Assembly (NCBI GenBank): GCA_016844485.1
Contig: JAENIZ010000018.1
Location: 1-18,109 of the forward strand
Direction of reading: 5' to 3'
Source: Gammaproteobacteria bacterium
GTDB taxonomy: Bacteria > Pseudomonadota > Gammaproteobacteria > Eutrophobiales > Eutrophobiaceae
DNA length: 18,109 nucleotides
Part shown: positions 5,808 through 14,285 of the stretch, one piece after another
How the letters are laid out: the number at the start of each line of letters is the position of its first letter
How positions within the stretch are numbered: the stretch's first letter is position 1
The notes under the pieces: generated by a model
Seen by the model: only the letters and a program-made list of their open reading frames with translations
Told to the model about the DNA's origin: nothing
The model's database searches: none
Program-made: the position numbers and the translations under genes

Positions 5808-7126
5808 TGAATATTAAAGAATACCGCCGCCGCCGGAAGAAACTGATGGACATGATGGGGCATGAGAGCATCGCTATCATTCCCACGGCCCCGGTGCGGG
5901 TGCGTAATCGTGATGTCGAATATCCGTTTCGTCCGGACAGCGATTTCTATTATCTGACCGGCTATCCGGAACAGGAGGCCGTCGCTGTATTGATCCCTGA
6001 TCGCCGTCACGGTGAATATGTGCTGTTTTGCCGCGAGAATGATCCGGTCATGGAAACATGGAATGGCCGGCGTGCGGGACTTGAAGGGGCCCGTGAAATC
6101 TATGGAGCAGATGATGCCTTTCCGATTGAAGATCTCGATGAAATAGTGCCCGGTTTGCTGGAGGACCGCGAACGTATTTTTTACACCATGGCTAATGATC
6201 CTGTGTTTGATCAACGCGTCCTGGGTTGGGTGAATCAGGTACGCAAGCGTGCGCGCACCGGCGTTAATGCACCCGACGAATTTATTTCACTGACACATTT
6301 TCTGCATGAGATGCGCCTGTATAAAAGCCGCCATGAGATCGCCGCCATTCGCAAGGCCGCTAAAATTTCCACCGCAGCCCATAGAAGGGCCATGCAGATT
6401 TGCCGTCCCGGTCTCTTTGAATACCAGATCGAAGCGGAGCTCAGATATGTGTTCATGCATCATGGCGCGCGCTACCCGGCATACCCGCCTATCGTCGGTG
6501 GCGGGGCGAACAGTTGTATCCTGCACTACACGGAAAACAAGGACAGGCTCAAGGACGGCGATATGTTACTGATCGATGCCGGATCAGAATATGAAGGATA
6601 CGCCAGTGATATATCCCGGACGTTCCCTGTCAATGGCACCTTCAGCACGGAGCAACGTGCTGCTTATGAAATAGTGTTACGGGCGCAGCTTGCGGCGATC
6701 AGCAAGGTACGCACCGGTAATCAGTGGAATGACCCGCATGAGGCCGCGATCCGGGTACTTACACAGGGACTGGTCGATATCGGTATCCTGAAAGGCCAAG
6801 TGAGGAAACTTATTAAGGAACAAAGTTATGCGACGTACTACATGCACAGGACCGGACACTGGCTCGGCATGGATGTGCATGACGTAGGTGATTACAAGAT
6901 CGAAGGTGAATGGCGCACCTTCGCACCGGGCATGGTACTCACGGTTGAGCCGGGTTTGTATTTTCCTGCACACTCCAAGGGTCTGGCGAGGAAGTGGTGG
7001 AATATCGGCATACGTATAGAGGATGATGTCCTGGTCACTGAAACCGGCAATGAAGTCCTGACCAGGGACGCGCCAAAGACGGTGGAAGAGATCGAAAAAT
7101 TAATGGCCCATGAAATCGCTGCCTGA
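5807..7126 (+). CDS. pepP: Xaa-Pro aminopeptidase (aminopeptidase P, M24B)
   Basis: A 439-residue cytoplasmic metallopeptidase, close to the 441 residues of E. coli PepP, that releases an N-terminal residue in front of proline. The N-terminal domain (FRPDSDFYYLTGYPEQEAV) is typical. The pita-bread domain carries the two-metal site: Asp257 (LLIDAG), Asp268 (YASDIS), His351 (GHWLGMDVHDVG), Glu381 (TVEPGLY) and Glu405 (IRIEDD), with His358 as the second active-site histidine. These are equivalent to E. coli Asp260, Asp271, His354, Glu383 and Glu406. It sits between ygfB (1-nt overlap) and ubiH (17-nt overlap), the conserved order in gammaproteobacteria. No defect is visible. Confidence 0.96.
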   Translation: MNIKEYRRRRKKLMDMMGHESIAIIPTAPVRVRNRDVEYPFRPDSDFYYLTGYPEQEAVAVLIPDRRHGEYVLFCRENDPVMETWNGRRAGLEGAREIYGADDAFPIEDLDEIVPGLLEDRERIFYTMANDPVFDQRVLGWVNQVRKRARTGVNAPDEFISLTHFLHEMRLYKSRHEIAAIRKAAKISTAAHRRAMQICRPGLFEYQIEAELRYVFMHHGARYPAYPPIVGGGANSCILHYTENKDRLKDGDMLLIDAGSEYEGYASDISRTFPVNGTFSTEQRAAYEIVLRAQLAAISKVRTGNQWNDPHEAAIRVLTQGLVDIGILKGQVRKLIKEQSYATYYMHRTGHWLGMDVHDVGDYKIEGEWRTFAPGMVLTVEPGLYFPAHSKGLARKWWNIGIRIEDDVLVTETGNEVLTRDAPKTVEEIEKLMAHEIAA

Positions 7127-8330
7127 TTATGACGTTGTGATCGTGGGCGGCGGGATGGTGGGTGCGAGTCTCGCCTCTGCATTGAGCGCAGAACAAATCC
7201 GTGTTGCAGTTATTGAAGCCGTGCCAGCGCGTGCCGGAGATCAACCCAGTTATGACGACCGCGGTCTCGCCCTGTCGCTTTCTTCACAACGGATCCTGGC
7301 CGGTCTGGGATTGTGGGACACACTTTGCTGTAGTCCCATACGGCATGTGCATGTCTCCGATCGAAAACATTTTGGTGTTGTGCGCCTGCATGCCGATATG
7401 CTGCGTATCCCGGTTCTGGGGTATGTCGTTATCGCCCGTGAGCTTGGACGGGTCCTGCTGGATCGTCTGCATGAGGCGGATAACGTCGATTTCTTTTGTC
7501 CGGCAACCGTGGAGGGTTTGAGTATTGAGCCAGCCTCTGCGACGGCAACAGTCAGTGTTAACGGCAAGTCAAAAACGCTTACAAGCCGGTTAATCGTTGC
7601 CGCGGACGGTACACACTCGCGGGTCAGGGAGTTGCTCGGTATTGATGCGAGGATCAAGGATTATGGCCAGACCGCCATCGTCACGAATGTCACACCCGAA
7701 AGACCGCATGACGATACCGCCTATGAACGGTTTACCGAATCCGGCCCTCTCGCTTTGTTGCCGTTACCGGAACAGCGTTGCGCGGTTGTGTTTACAGTCA
7801 ACACGCAGGATGCGGGACATTATTCTGAAATGGACGACGACGGATTCATGATTTGTCTGCAATCCCGGTTTGGACGACGACTGGGAAAATTTCAACGCAT
7901 CGGCGCACGCAAATCTTATCCTGTAAAACTGGTTTCTGTGCGTGAACAGGTACGCGAGCGGCTTGTTATCCTGGGTAATTCTTCGCACACACTGCATCCC
8001 AATGGCGCACAAGGATTCAACCTCGCTTTACGTGATGTTGCCGGTCTGGCTGAGGTGTTGATCCCTGCATTGCGTGCAAACAAAGACCTGGGAGAACGAC
8101 AGTTGCTTAACACCTATGTCGCTGCACGTCAGAATGACCAGCAATGTGTCATGCAATTCAGCGATGGACTTGCAACACTCTTCTACAATGAGCTGCCGCA
8201 TAAGGTATTTATCAGAAATGCAGGCATGCTGTTCATGGATATGAGCCCGCCATTGAAAAGATCATTTCTGCGCAGGGCAATGGGCATCTATGGCAGACAA
8301 CCCTCTCTCGTGCGAGGTCTTGCCCTGTGA
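7110..8330 (+). CDS. ubiH: 2-octaprenyl-6-methoxyphenol hydroxylase (ubiquinone synthesis)
   Basis: A 406-residue FAD-dependent monooxygenase of the UbiH/UbiI/UbiF group that hydroxylates the aromatic ring of ubiquinone precursors (C1 in E. coli UbiH), using O2. Visible parts are the dinucleotide-binding VVIVGGGMVGASLA (residues 8-21), the AADGTHSRVR motif, and the second flavin motif GNSSHTLHPNGAQGFNLALRD. The last begins with GN and continues to TLHP and FNLxLRD as in UbiH; the usual P-x-A-G-Q-G part is P-N-G-A-Q-G here. Assignment to UbiH rather than UbiI rests on this motif and on the position directly after pepP. The start overlaps pepP by 17 nt with no clear ribosome-binding site, so coupling is likely. 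Confidence 0.9.
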   Translation: MKSLPDYDVVIVGGGMVGASLASALSAEQIRVAVIEAVPARAGDQPSYDDRGLALSLSSQRILAGLGLWDTLCCSPIRHVHVSDRKHFGVVRLHADMLRIPVLGYVVIARELGRVLLDRLHEADNVDFFCPATVEGLSIEPASATATVSVNGKSKTLTSRLIVAADGTHSRVRELLGIDARIKDYGQTAIVTNVTPERPHDDTAYERFTESGPLALLPLPEQRCAVVFTVNTQDAGHYSEMDDDGFMICLQSRFGRRLGKFQRIGARKSYPVKLVSVREQVRERLVILGNSSHTLHPNGAQGFNLALRDVAGLAEVLIPALRANKDLGERQLLNTYVAARQNDQQCVMQFSDGLATLFYNELPHKVFIRNAGMLFMDMSPPLKRSFLRRAMGIYGRQPSLVRGLAL

Positions 8331-9553
8331 GGAAAAAGGACAAACTTGATGCTGATGTCATTATTGTGGGTGGCGGTCTCGTCGGATGCACGTTGGCTGC
8401 ACTCCTGGCGAAGAACGAGTTCCGCTGCCTCATTATTGAAGAGCGCGATACCACTGGAAATTCCGCAACACGAATAGACCCGCGGGCACTCGCCATGACC
8501 CGCGCATCTGTAAATATTCTGCGTGCTGCAGGGGCGTGGCAACATTTATCCAAAAACAGGATCGGCTATTTTTCCGAAATGCATGTTTGGGATGAAAACG
8601 GAACCGGCGAGATCCATTTCGACAGCGCGGAGCTGTGTGAACCTGCACTCGGCTATATCATTGAACAGACAATATTGGAGCAGGCATTAAGGCAATCGCT
8701 TGAAGGGAACGAGTACGTCAAATGGTATCAGCCGGCAATACCATCATCGCTCGCTCTGGAAGAAAACAGGATCACTGTAGTGCTGGAAGATGGAAGCAAT
8801 TTGAATGCGCGTCTCCTGGTGGCTGCGGATGGAGCGAGATCCAGGATCAGGACGCTCGCCGGTATTGATTATCCACAACATGATTATCACCAGCAGGCCG
8901 TTGCCTGTGTGGTTGAAACAGAGAAGCCTCATGTACAGGTAGCAAGACAGAGATTCCTGCACAACGGGCCACTGGCATTTTTACCCATGGCGGATCAAAA
9001 ACAATGTGGCATCGTGTGGTCGACTTCTCCCGAACATGCAAGCGCATTACTGGCAATGGATGAACAGGAGTTCAATCAGACGCTGGCGCAGGCATTTGAT
9101 CAAGTTCCGGGTGAAGTATTATCGAGCGGGCCGCGGGCGAGTTTTCCCCTGCAACATGCCCAGGCAAAACAATATTGCCGGCCGCGTCTTGTACTGGTCG
9201 GTGATGCCGCGCATACCGTGCATCCCCTGGCCGGTCAGGGCGCGAACCTGGGTCTGCTGGATGCTGCGGCGCTGTCCGAGGTTGTGCTTGATGCAAGAAA
9301 CCGGAACAGGGACATCGGCGCTTATCAGGTATTGAGACGCTACGAACGTTGGCGCAAGGGTGAAAATTACATCATGCTGAAGGTTCTACAGGGATTCAAA
9401 TATTTGTTCGAGAGCAATCTGGAAATTATAAGACATTGTCGAAATATGGGACTCGATCTCACTGATGCGGCAACACCGTTAAAGCACATGATTATGCGTT
9501 ATGCCATGGGGTTGGCAGGGGATCTGCCTGCGTCTGCGCGTGCAATCCTGTAA
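8327..9553 (+). CDS. ubiI: UbiI/VisC-type FAD-dependent ubiquinone hydroxylase
   Basis: A 408-residue flavin monooxygenase starting with a GTG that overlaps the ubiH stop (GTGA). It shows DVIIVGGGLVGCTLAALLA near the N-terminus, VAADGARSRIRTLAGI around residue 165, and GDAAHTVHPLAGQGANLGLLD near residue 293, the classical FAD motif. The A-N-L-G-L-L-D form is typical of UbiI/VisC and UbiF rather than UbiH. E. coli UbiI hydroxylates C5 in aerobic ubiquinone synthesis. The order pepP-ubiH-ubiI is the one found in E. coli, which supports the name, but regioselectivity in this organism could differ, because these enzymes vary in number and specificity between proteobacteria. Confidence 0.85.
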   Translation: MRKKDKLDADVIIVGGGLVGCTLAALLAKNEFRCLIIEERDTTGNSATRIDPRALAMTRASVNILRAAGAWQHLSKNRIGYFSEMHVWDENGTGEIHFDSAELCEPALGYIIEQTILEQALRQSLEGNEYVKWYQPAIPSSLALEENRITVVLEDGSNLNARLLVAADGARSRIRTLAGIDYPQHDYHQQAVACVVETEKPHVQVARQRFLHNGPLAFLPMADQKQCGIVWSTSPEHASALLAMDEQEFNQTLAQAFDQVPGEVLSSGPRASFPLQHAQAKQYCRPRLVLVGDAAHTVHPLAGQGANLGLLDAAALSEVVLDARNRNRDIGAYQVLRRYERWRKGENYIMLKVLQGFKYLFESNLEIIRHCRNMGLDLTDAATPLKHMIMRYAMGLAGDLPASARAIL

Positions 9554-9558
9554 TCAGG

Positions 9559-9564
9559 TACAAT
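9559..9564 (+). promoter_or_regulatory. Possible -10 element for glnS
   Basis: TACAAT lies 5 nt after the ubiI stop, in the 82-nt gap before glnS, in the context GGTACAATCCCGCC. The start would be near 9571, leaving a leader of about 65 nt. No good -35 is visible, so confidence is low, but it is the best promoter candidate in this gap. Confidence 0.3.
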
Positions 9565-9635
9565 CCCGCCAACTATTTTTCCGCAATTTTTTTGAAACCA
9601 TCCGACGGCCGAAATTTAATTATGCGAGATGAGGT

Positions 9636-11327
9636 ATGACTGAAACGGACAAGATACCGCCGCCGAATTTTATTCGCAATATTATCAGGGAGGATTTGAA
9701 ACAAAATAAAAATAACGGCAGCGTGCACACGCGCTTTCCGCCGGAACCGAACGGCTATCTGCATGTGGGGCATGCAAAATCGATCTGCCTTAATTTTGGC
9801 ATCGCTGCTGAAAACAAAGGCGGTCTGTGCAATCTGCGTTTCGATGATACCAATCCGGAAAAGGAAGACGTCGAATATACCAAAGCCATCATGGCGGATG
9901 TCCGCTGGCTGGGGTTCGACTGGGAAGACCGGCTGTATTACGCCTCGGATTATTTCGAGCAATTGTATGACTATGCCGTTCAGTTGATCAAGGACGGCAA
10001 GGCCTATATCGACAGCCTGAGCGCCGAACAAATGCGCGAATATCGCGGCACATTGACGAAACCCGGCCGCGAGTCACCTGATCGCAATCGCAGTGTCGAA
10101 GAGAACCTGGATTTGTTCAGGCGAATGCGCGCCGGCGAATTTGATGAAGGCGAATATTTAGTCCGTGCAAAAATAGATATGACGTCACCCAATATCAATA
10201 TGCGCGACCCGGCTATCTACCGGATCAAAAAAGCTAATCATCATCGCACCGGGGACAGGTGGTGTATCTATCCCATGTACGATTATACGCATTGTATATC
10301 GGACGCCCTGGAGGGCATCACCCATTCAATATGCACACTTGAGTTTGAAGACCATCGGCCACTCTATGACTGGTGTCTGGATCAATTGCCCGTGCCCTGT
10401 CACCCGCAGCAGATCGAGTTCGCCCGTCTCAATCTCAACTATACCGTCATGAGCAAGCGCAAACTGAACGAGCTTGTCAATGAAGGGTACGTCACCGGCT
10501 GGGATGATCCGCGTATGCCCACCATAGTCGGTATGCGGCGAAGGGGATATACGCCGGCGGCCATCAGGGATTTTTGTGAACGTATTGGCGTAACAAAAAA
10601 CGACACTGTTATCGATATGTCCGTACTGGAAAACTCGGTGCGCGAGGACCTGGATGAAACTGCGCGCCGTGTTATGGCTGTACTCAGGCCCCTGCGTGTT
10701 GTCATTACCAATTATCCGGAGAACAGTACCGAAGAACTTGATGCGCCTTATCATCCGAATAAACCGGAGATGGGCAGCCGCAGGGTGCCTTTTTCAAGGG
10801 TCATCTATATTGAACAGGATGATTTCATGGAAAACCCGCCGAAGAAATTTTTCCGTCTTTCACCCGGAGCCGAAGTCCGGTTGCGTTATGCCTATTTCAT
10901 CAAGTGTGAAGAGGTCATCAAGGATAAACAGACGGGCGCGGTCATCGAACTGCGTTGCAGCTATGACCCGCAGACAAAAGGCGGTAATGCCCCCGATGGA
11001 CGCAAGGTCAAGGGGACATTGCACTGGGTGTCCGCGGACCATGCCTTTAAGTCGGAAGTGCGTTTGTTTGACCGGTTGTTTACTGTGCCTGTGCCTGACG
11101 GTGAAGGTGACTGGAAGTCAGTTATCAATCCAGGCTCGGTTGAGGTTTTAAAAGATGCCTGTCTGGAACCGGGCCTTGCAGGGGCGAAACCGGAAGAACG
11201 TTTTCAGTTTGAGCGCCTGGGATATTTCTGCGCGGACCACAAGGATTCAACACAAGGCAAGCCTGTGTTTAACAGGACTGTGACCTTACGCGATTCCTGG
11301 GCGAAGGTGGATAAACAGGTGAAATAG
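9636..11327 (+). CDS. glnS: Glutaminyl-tRNA synthetase
   Basis: A 563-residue class I aminoacyl-tRNA synthetase (E. coli GlnRS has 554). It charges tRNA-Gln with glutamine in the cytoplasm. The HIGH-type signature is in RFPPEPNGYLHVGHAKS (residues about 34-50) and the KMSKS-type signature is VMSKRKL (271-277). FDDTNPEKED, LYDWCLDQL and the C-terminal beta-barrel domain with HWVSADHA and GSVEVLKDACLEP are all typical of GlnRS and separate it from GluRS. A purine-rich GAGATGAGGT lies just before the ATG. Its stop is only 1 nt from the stop of the convergent speD gene, so no separate terminator fits between them. Confidence 0.97.
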   Translation: MTETDKIPPPNFIRNIIREDLKQNKNNGSVHTRFPPEPNGYLHVGHAKSICLNFGIAAENKGGLCNLRFDDTNPEKEDVEYTKAIMADVRWLGFDWEDRLYYASDYFEQLYDYAVQLIKDGKAYIDSLSAEQMREYRGTLTKPGRESPDRNRSVEENLDLFRRMRAGEFDEGEYLVRAKIDMTSPNINMRDPAIYRIKKANHHRTGDRWCIYPMYDYTHCISDALEGITHSICTLEFEDHRPLYDWCLDQLPVPCHPQQIEFARLNLNYTVMSKRKLNELVNEGYVTGWDDPRMPTIVGMRRRGYTPAAIRDFCERIGVTKNDTVIDMSVLENSVREDLDETARRVMAVLRPLRVVITNYPENSTEELDAPYHPNKPEMGSRRVPFSRVIYIEQDDFMENPPKKFFRLSPGAEVRLRYAYFIKCEEVIKDKQTGAVIELRCSYDPQTKGGNAPDGRKVKGTLHWVSADHAFKSEVRLFDRLFTVPVPDGEGDWKSVINPGSVEVLKDACLEPGLAGAKPEERFQFERLGYFCADHKDSTQGKPVFNRTVTLRDSWAKVDKQVK

Positions 11328-11328
11328 G

Positions 11329-12201
11329 TCAGTTGTTTGTCGTAACGCTATTACTGCCGTAGAAGATCTGCGCCATCTCTTCCTTAAGGCGCTGCTCGAT
11401 TGACAAGCGTTGTTCATGCTCCAGCTCATCTACGGTCACATTGAACAGGTAATTATTCAGGTCAAACTTCTTCAACATCATTTTCGTATGAAAGATGTTT
11501 TCCTCGTAAATATTGACGTCGATCATCTGGTAATGCCGTTTAATATCCTTGGCGATAAAATTCTGGATCGAGCTGATCTCATGATCGATATAATGTTTCG
11601 TGCCGGTAGTGTCACGGGTAAACCCCCGCACGCGGTAGTCCATGATGACAATATCGGATTCGAAACAGTGTATCAGGGCATTCAACGCCTTGAGTGGCGA
11701 GATCGTGCCGCAGGTGCTCACATCAATATCCGCCCGGAAGGAGCATATCCCGAAATCCGGATGGCTTTCGGGATAGGTATGCACGGTCAAATGACTCTTG
11801 TCCAGATGGGCAACAACAGCCTCCGGTGTGCGCCCGGGTACCTTGGTATCGGCAACCTCAACCAAATTGGTGATGATTGCCTCCGGCGCGCGGCCGGGTA
11901 TCCTGGCATCTGTAACCTCAATCGATGACGGCCCTTCTTCCGAGATTAGCAAGGTTACACTTGCGCCCAGAGGATCATAATCGGCCTTCGCAATATTCAG
12001 GATATTGGCGCCGATTATTTTTGAAACATGCTCCAGGATCTGGGTGAGGCGATCAGAGTTGTAGGCCTCGTCGATGTATTGCATGTATTTGTTCATCTGG
12101 GCTTCCGTGCGCGCATAACAAACATCGTAGATGTTAAAGCTCAAGGTCTTGGTCAGGTTATTAAAACCCTGCAGACAGATTTTCTCTGAGGATGTTGTCA
12201 T
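11329..12201 (-). CDS. speD: S-adenosylmethionine decarboxylase proenzyme, with internal duplication
   Basis: A 290-residue protein of the E. coli SpeD type (264 residues). It makes decarboxylated SAM, the aminopropyl donor for spermidine. HGFNNL-like CLQGFNNLTKTLSFNIYDVCYA starts the protein, and the self-cleavage site HLDKSH is at residues 132-137, Ser136 being the residue that becomes the pyruvoyl group. YPESHPDFGICSFRADIDVSTCG, SDIVIMDYRVRGFTRD and ENIFHTKMMLKKFDL follow. Residues 94-113 and 114-133 are a tandem repeat of 20 residues (10 identical); E. coli SpeD has a single unit here, and this accounts for most of the extra length. The frame is intact. A very strong GGGAGGAGGA ribosome-binding site lies before the ATG. 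The VOC gene lies 32 nt upstream on the same strand. Confidence 0.95.
   Translation of the reverse strand: MTTSSEKICLQGFNNLTKTLSFNIYDVCYARTEAQMNKYMQYIDEAYNSDRLTQILEHVSKIIGANILNIAKADYDPLGASVTLLISEEGPSSIEVTDARIPGRAPEAIITNLVEVADTKVPGRTPEAVVAHLDKSHLTVHTYPESHPDFGICSFRADIDVSTCGTISPLKALNALIHCFESDIVIMDYRVRGFTRDTTGTKHYIDHEISSIQNFIAKDIKRHYQMIDVNIYEENIFHTKMMLKKFDLNNYLFNVTVDELEHEQRLSIEQRLKEEMAQIFYGSNSVTTNN
11803..11922 (-). repeat. Tandem 60-nt duplication inside speD
   Basis: Two adjacent 60-nt units, 11803-11862 and 11863-11922, about 70% identical by hand alignment. In protein they read IEVTDARIPGRAPEAIITNL and VEVADTKVPGRTPEAVVAHL. The second ends directly at the DKSH cleavage site. The many silent and conservative differences show that the duplication is old and under selection for protein sequence. 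Confidence 0.9.
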
Positions 12202-12233
12202 TAAGGCTGATCCTCCTCCCTTTAGAGATGTTG

Positions 12234-12620
12234 TTAAGGTAAATAATAGATCATTTGCACGACATTACCAGCAGGATCTTCACAATAAAAACTTCGCGCA
12301 CCGTCCCGATGTGTTTTCGGCGCCGCTTTTATCTTCACCTCATGGGCGCTGAGATATTCGTACCATTCATCCACCAGGCCGGGTTCGTTGAGGACGAAGC
12401 CGATATGGTCCAGCCGTTGCGTTCCTTCGGGGCGTTTACCGGCCGGAAGGCGGTGCAGGGCAAGATTGTCATTGCCTGAGCATAAATAGACATTATCATT
12501 GTCCGGTCGCCACTCTATCTTCATGCCGAGCAAGCCCACATAGAATTGCTCACACTCCTCCAGGTTGATGACATTCAATGCCACATGGTGCATGCCGCTG
12601 GTGGGCGCTGGTCTTTCCAT
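12234..12620 (-). CDS. VOC superfamily (glyoxalase/dioxygenase fold) protein
   Basis: A 128-residue single-module VOC protein. The two beta-alpha-beta-beta-beta units start at MHHVALNVINLEECEQFYVG (with GLLGMKIEWRP) and at RLDHIGFVLNEP, and it ends with FYCEDPAGNVVQMIYYLP. Two histidines at the usual metal positions are visible (HHVAL and DHIGF). The third position, normally Glu in D-P-x-G-N-x-x-E, is Gln. Substrate is unknown; possibilities include lactoylglutathione-lyase-like or dioxygenase activity. I take the ATG at 12620; a TTG at 12644 would add eight residues, and an ATG at 12593 would start at MHHVAL. It is transcribed with speD (32 nt apart) but is functionally unrelated as far as one can see. 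Confidence 0.8.
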   Translation of the reverse strand: MERPAPTSGMHHVALNVINLEECEQFYVGLLGMKIEWRPDNDNVYLCSGNDNLALHRLPAGKRPEGTQRLDHIGFVLNEPGLVDEWYEYLSAHEVKIKAAPKTHRDGARSFYCEDPAGNVVQMIYYLP

Positions 12621-12755
12621 TCCTGAAGCCGACGGTATCGACAAAGATGCGGCACATTACAACAGCATGAACCAATATGGAAGAAAAAATATCTGCTGGA
12701 TAGGCACGGGATAAAATGTATGGGAAAATTCCGGAAAAACACGGGAACAAACGGG

Positions 12756-13594
12756 ATGAAAAATTTCTCAGACGCACTCTATAAATCCGGTATCAGCAGC
12801 TTGCCCCTGATTAACAGCGGCAAGGTGCGTGATATCTACGCCGTGGATGACGAACACATGCTGATCGTGACCACCGACCGGATATCCGCCTTCGATGTCA
12901 TTCTGCCTAATCCCATTCCGGGTAAAGGCAAGGTGTTGACGGCCTTGTCCAATTTCTGGTTTGACCGGACACGGACTATTGTGCCGAATCATCTGAGTTC
13001 GCGGACGCTCGAAAGCGTTTTACCCGATGCAAAGGAAAGGGCGCCGGTCGAGGGACGGAGTGTATCGGTTCCGGCTGGAAGGATTATCAGAAAACAGGTT
13101 CTGTGTGCGGCATCAGGCTTCCAAAAGGCCTGAAACAGGCCGAGCAACTGCCTGAGCCCATATTTACGCCTTCAACCAAGGCGGAACTCGGGCACCACGA
13201 TGAGAATATCAGTTTTGAAAAGACAGCCGGTTTGATGGGGCAGGACATGGCGGAGCAGGTCCGTGATTTGAGCTTGAGGATTTATAAAGATTCGGCGGAT
13301 TACGCCAGAAAGCGCGGCATCATTATCGCGGACACCAAATTCGAATTCGGGATGGATGAAAAAGGCAAACTGGTGCTCATTGATGAGGTCCTGACGCCTG
13401 ATTCATCGCGTTTCTGGCCGGCGGATTCATATCAGGTTGGCATAAGCCCCCCGAGTTTTGATAAACAATATGTGCGTGATTACCTGGAAACCCTGGACTG
13501 GGACAAGACGCCTCCCGGCCCGCCATTACCCGAAGAGGTAATCAGGAATACCGCGGCGAAATACAGGGAAGCCCAGGACCGCCTGACCAAATGA
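12756..13594 (+). pseudogene. purC: purC (SAICAR synthetase) gene with internal deletion and frameshift
   Basis: The first 102 codons encode a normal beginning: SLPLINSGKVRDIYAVDDEH, VTTDRISAFDVILPNPIPGK, NFWFDRT and APVEGRS. At about 13061 the frame breaks. Homology resumes in another frame with IGSGWKDYQKTGSVCGIRLP, PEPIFTPSTKAELGHHDENI, the second signature IADTKFEFGMD, and VLTPDSSRFWP to the TGA at 13594. A normal PurC has about 19 residues (K-x-L-K-P-L-P-V-E-A-I-V-R-G-Y type) between EGRS and IGSGW; only 2 nt remain, so about 55 nt are missing and the frame is shifted. The lost part is the SAICAR synthetase signature 1, so neither piece can be active. PurC makes SAICAR in purine synthesis. 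An ORF start at 12720 exists, but ATG 12756 fits the family better. Confidence 0.9.
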
Positions 13595-13607
13595 TAATAA
13601 TCAAAAG

Positions 13608-14258
13608 ATGAAAGAGCTGGATAAACTGATTGCAGGGTTCAGGCAGTTCAGAAAACGTTATTACGAGGATGAGCCTGAACTTTACCAGCAGCTGGTCTAT
13701 AAAGGGCAAACTCCCAAAGCGTTGGTGATTGCCTGCTGTGATTCACGTGTGCACCCTGCCCAGGTCATGGATACTGATCCGGGTGATATTTTTGTGGTAC
13801 GCAATGTCGCCAATGTTGTTCCCCCCTGCCAGGAGGACGGCAAGTCACATGGCACCAGTGCCGCAATCGAATTCGCGGTGAAACTTCTCGGGGTGAAACA
13901 TATTATTATTTTCGGGCATGGCCAGTGCGGGGGCGTCAGGAGTTTAATGGAGGGCAAACATCAGGGTCATAAACATGGCTTTATTGATTCCTGGATGGAT
14001 ATTGTTGCACCGGCGCGGGAGAAAGTATTAAAGGAACACGGAAATGCGACATTCGACGATCAATGCAAGGCCTGTGAGCAGGCTGTAATTGAAATCTCGG
14101 TGAATAATTTAATGACATTTCCCTGGATCAGTGACATGGTCTCCAAAAATAATCTTTTCGTGCACGGCTGGTATTTTGATATCGAGCAGGGTGAGCTGTA
14201 TGCCCGCACGGCGAACGGCGACTTCCGGCCGCTCGGCGCGGAGGCTGCAAGCGTTTAA
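13608..14258 (+). CDS. Beta-class carbonic anhydrase
   Basis: A 216-residue cytoplasmic zinc enzyme that interconverts CO2 and bicarbonate. The zinc ligands and catalytic dyad are visible: Cys43, Asp45 and Arg47 in ACCDSRVHP, and His104 and Cys107 in FGHGQCGG. The stretch DIFVVRNVANVVPP and the ending VHGWYFDIEQGELY are typical of clade B/CynT-like beta-carbonic anhydrases. It begins 13 nt after the broken purC and is followed by the UPF0016 gene, all on one strand; the three are probably co-transcribed. It may supply bicarbonate to carboxylases or balance pH. No defect is visible. Confidence 0.95.
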   Translation: MKELDKLIAGFRQFRKRYYEDEPELYQQLVYKGQTPKALVIACCDSRVHPAQVMDTDPGDIFVVRNVANVVPPCQEDGKSHGTSAAIEFAVKLLGVKHIIIFGHGQCGGVRSLMEGKHQGHKHGFIDSWMDIVAPAREKVLKEHGNATFDDQCKACEQAVIEISVNNLMTFPWISDMVSKNNLFVHGWYFDIEQGELYARTANGDFRPLGAEAASV

Positions 14259-14285
14259 TCTTTATTCCAGAACTGAGGTAAACGT

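Noticed and set aside
11410..11928. 172-residue plus-strand frame opposite speD
   Set aside because: It is the shadow of speD, whose own sequence is clearly conserved; the repeated look of the shadow comes from the speD duplication.
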